From: CAYJRR01 sp964372275 [NCBI: uncultured bacterium]
GTDB taxonomy: Bacteria > CAYJRR01
Direction of reading: 5' to 3'
NCBI GenBank assembly: GCA_964372275.1
Contig: CAYJRR010000007.1
Location: forward strand, 35,862-70,244
DNA: 34,383 nt
Every line of letters starts with the position of its first letter. The stretch's first letter is position 1. The notes under the pieces are model-generated. The model saw only the letters and a list, made by a program, of their open reading frames with translations. It was not told where the DNA came from and did not search any database. A program made the position numbers and the translations under genes. Positions 32,790 to 34,383 of the stretch are shown piece after piece.

Positions 32790-34279
32790 AACGGCTGCTC
32801 GTCGCGGTGTCGATGCTCGCCGCGCTGCCGGCGTCCGCCGAGTCGCTGGAGTCGGCGTGGCCGCTCAAGGTGTTCCGGCTGATGCCGCCGGGGCAGGAGG
32901 ACCAGCTCCTCGGCACGACCGGCTCCGACCAGGCGGTCGCGATCCCCGACGGCGCCACCTGGTACGTGCAGCCCTACGGCACCACGCTCCAGGACGACGA
33001 CGTGCGCGAGCTCGCGCTCGAGGTCGAGGCGAAGAAGATCCCGGGGCTCTCGTTGCAGGGGTTCCGCAACATCGGCGACGCGGAGCTGCGCCACCTCGAG
33101 GGCCTGCCGATCCAGACGCTGCTCCTGGGGAGCACGTCGGTGAGCGACCTGGGCGTGGCGCGCCTGCGCGGACTGCCGCGGCTCACCACCTTGAGCCTGG
33201 CGCGCACGCGCGTCTCCGACGCCGGGCTCGGCGAGGTGGTCTCGCTCAAAGGGGTGAAGCGGCTGTTCCTCGACGGCGCCAAGATCGGCGACGCCGGGGT
33301 GAAGCGGCTGCGCGGCGCGACGTCGATCGTCGCCTTGAGCCTCTCGTCGACGCTGATCACCGACGCGGCGCTGGCCGACGTCGGCGAGATGAAGGGTCTG
33401 ACGGCGCTGCATCTCGGGAACACCAAGATCACCGATGCGGGCCTCGAGAGCCTGCGCGGCCTGACGGCGCTCGAGGCGTTGGAGCTCTCGCCGTCGCCGA
33501 TCGGCGATCCGGGGCTCTTGGCGATCGCCGGGAACGCCGGCCTCAAGGTGCTCGGGCTCTCGTACTCGAAGGTCACCGACGCCGGGCTCGACCACGTCGC
33601 GGGGATGAAGGGGCTCACGTCGCTGACGCTGTTCAACGCGAAGATCACCGACGCCGGCCTGGCGAAGCTGAAAGGCCTGACCGAGCTCCGGAAGCTCGAC
33701 CTGCGCAACACCGCCATCACCGACGCCGGCCTCGCGAGCCTCGCCGGGATGACCAAGCTCGAGACGTTGCTGCTGTTCGGCTGTCCGGTGGGGGATGCCG
33801 GAATCGCCAAGCTCAAAGGGTTGACCGGCATCACCAAGCTCTACCTCGGCGACACGAAGGTCGGGGACGCGGCGGTCGGGCACCTCAAGGGAATGGCGGC
33901 GTTGGCGGAGCTCGACCTCGACAATACCGCGGTCGGCGACGCGGGCCTCTCGCACCTTCGCGGGCGCACCACGATGACCTCGCTGAACCTGTTCGGGACG
34001 AAGGTCACCGACAACGGCCTCGCGAACCTGAAAGGAATGAACAACCTCGCCACGCTCTACCTCAACAACACCCGCGTGACCGACGCCGGGCTTTCGCAGG
34101 TCGCCGGACTTCCGGGGTTGAAGACCTTGGCGCTCGACAACACCAAGGTGACCGACGCCGGCATGGCGAAGCTTTCGAGCCTCACCGGGCTCACCACCCT
34201 CACCCTCTACGGGACGGCGGTGAGTGACGAGGGGCTGGCGCCGCTCAAGGCACGGCCCCGGCTGCAGATCAGCAAGTAG
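32786..34279 (+). CDS. Exported leucine-rich-repeat protein
   Basis: 497 residues. A signal peptide (RLLVAVSMLAALPASA) and a short unique region (about 20-85) precede some 17 tandem leucine-rich repeats of 23-24 residues with the consensus LxxLxLxxTxITDAGLAxLKGL, running to the C-terminus (residues about 85-495). Repeats of this TDAGL type form a curved beta-solenoid for protein-protein contacts and are common in Planctomycetes and Myxococcota. There is no lipobox and no C-terminal anchor. The ATG at 32786 overlaps the stop of the SBP gene (ATGA), so the two are probably translated together, and the fourth gene begins 11 bases after it. The partner is unknown; the SBP or the peptidase are candidates by context. 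Confidence 0.88.
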   Translation: MKRLLVAVSMLAALPASAESLESAWPLKVFRLMPPGQEDQLLGTTGSDQAVAIPDGATWYVQPYGTTLQDDDVRELALEVEAKKIPGLSLQGFRNIGDAELRHLEGLPIQTLLLGSTSVSDLGVARLRGLPRLTTLSLARTRVSDAGLGEVVSLKGVKRLFLDGAKIGDAGVKRLRGATSIVALSLSSTLITDAALADVGEMKGLTALHLGNTKITDAGLESLRGLTALEALELSPSPIGDPGLLAIAGNAGLKVLGLSYSKVTDAGLDHVAGMKGLTSLTLFNAKITDAGLAKLKGLTELRKLDLRNTAITDAGLASLAGMTKLETLLLFGCPVGDAGIAKLKGLTGITKLYLGDTKVGDAAVGHLKGMAALAELDLDNTAVGDAGLSHLRGRTTMTSLNLFGTKVTDNGLANLKGMNNLATLYLNNTRVTDAGLSQVAGLPGLKTLALDNTKVTDAGMAKLSSLTGLTTLTLYGTAVSDEGLAPLKARPRLQISK

Positions 34280-34290
34280 GAGCGCACCGA

Positions 34291-34383
34291 ATGAAGATCG
34301 TCCGCAGCAAAGAAGTCGACTTCGCCCCCGCGCTCGACCGCGGGAAGTTCTCGAACCGCCGGAAGGGGCTGTCGCCCGCCGAG
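34291..34383 (+). CDS. Start of a further gene, truncated by the window edge
   Basis: Only 31 residues are visible, beginning MKIVRSKEVDFAPALDRGK. The ATG follows AGGAG that overlaps the LRR stop codon, eleven bases after it, so it probably belongs to the same operon. The fragment has no signal peptide; a cupin-type N-terminus is possible but cannot be shown from so little. Confidence 0.6.
   Translation, partial: MKIVRSKEVDFAPALDRGKFSNRRKGLSPAE

Overview
The window is about 34 kb of GC-rich bacterial chromosome with densely packed genes and no insertion sequences, phage genes, CRISPR arrays or rRNA. Several features point to Myxococcota or a close deltaproteobacterial relative: a PUFA/secondary-lipid synthase, many lipoproteins with PKD, PPC or LVIVD repeats, a C-terminal tail like the MYXO-CTERM sorting signal (Gly-Cys, hydrophobic helix, Arg-Arg), LRR proteins and GTG starts. 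The assignment is an inference from gene content; there is no marker gene for exact placement.

Layout. (1) 1-5325, minus: the 5' part of a very large synthase gene running off the left edge. It encodes, in one reading frame, a PfaD-type enoyl reductase, a ketosynthase, an acyltransferase and a coiled-coil linker, then the start of an acyl carrier protein that is reached only by a frame change at a run of seven G (seven C on the coding strand). (2) 5669-6310, plus: an outer-membrane beta-barrel protein. (3) 10244-6300, minus: a tightly coupled four-gene operon: secreted HExxH metallopeptidase, SmpA/BamE-like exported protein, second HExxH metallopeptidase, circularly permuted ATP-grasp-like protein. 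(4) 10313-15665, plus: a poly-arginine exported protein, a lipoprotein, acylphosphatase, a LVIVD-propeller surface protein with a MYXO-CTERM-like tail, and a lipoprotein with three near-identical domains. (5) 15708-18533: a DUF2259-like secreted protein (minus), a PPC-domain lipoprotein (plus), and a TetR regulator divergent from a fatty-acid-hydroxylase-type membrane protein with a likely operator between them. (6) 18678-24034, plus: a lipoprotein, the MgtE magnesium channel, and a 968-residue lipoprotein translationally coupled to mgtE. (7) 26125-24031, minus: a conserved hypothetical protein and a two-haem cytochrome c with an unusual N-terminal domain. (8) 26238-28779, plus: a PKD/CARDB/PPC lipoprotein, a TMEM220-family membrane protein and a small secreted protein. 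(9) 29582-28782, minus: tadA, tRNA-Ser(GGA) and tRNA-Ser(CGA); the tadA stop codon lies inside the first tRNA. (10) 29715-34383, plus: an M49-like zinc peptidase, a substrate-binding lipoprotein, an LRR protein and the start of a fourth gene, spaced like one operon.

Themes. Most proteins are exported or anchored in the envelope. Two regions concern lipids (the synthase and the TetR/hydroxylase pair). Two separate operons pair metallopeptidases with partners of unknown role. The least explained parts are the fused synthase with its apparent frameshift, the metallopeptidase/ATP-grasp operon, the cytochrome with an RskA-like N-terminus, and the overlap of tadA with a tRNA gene.
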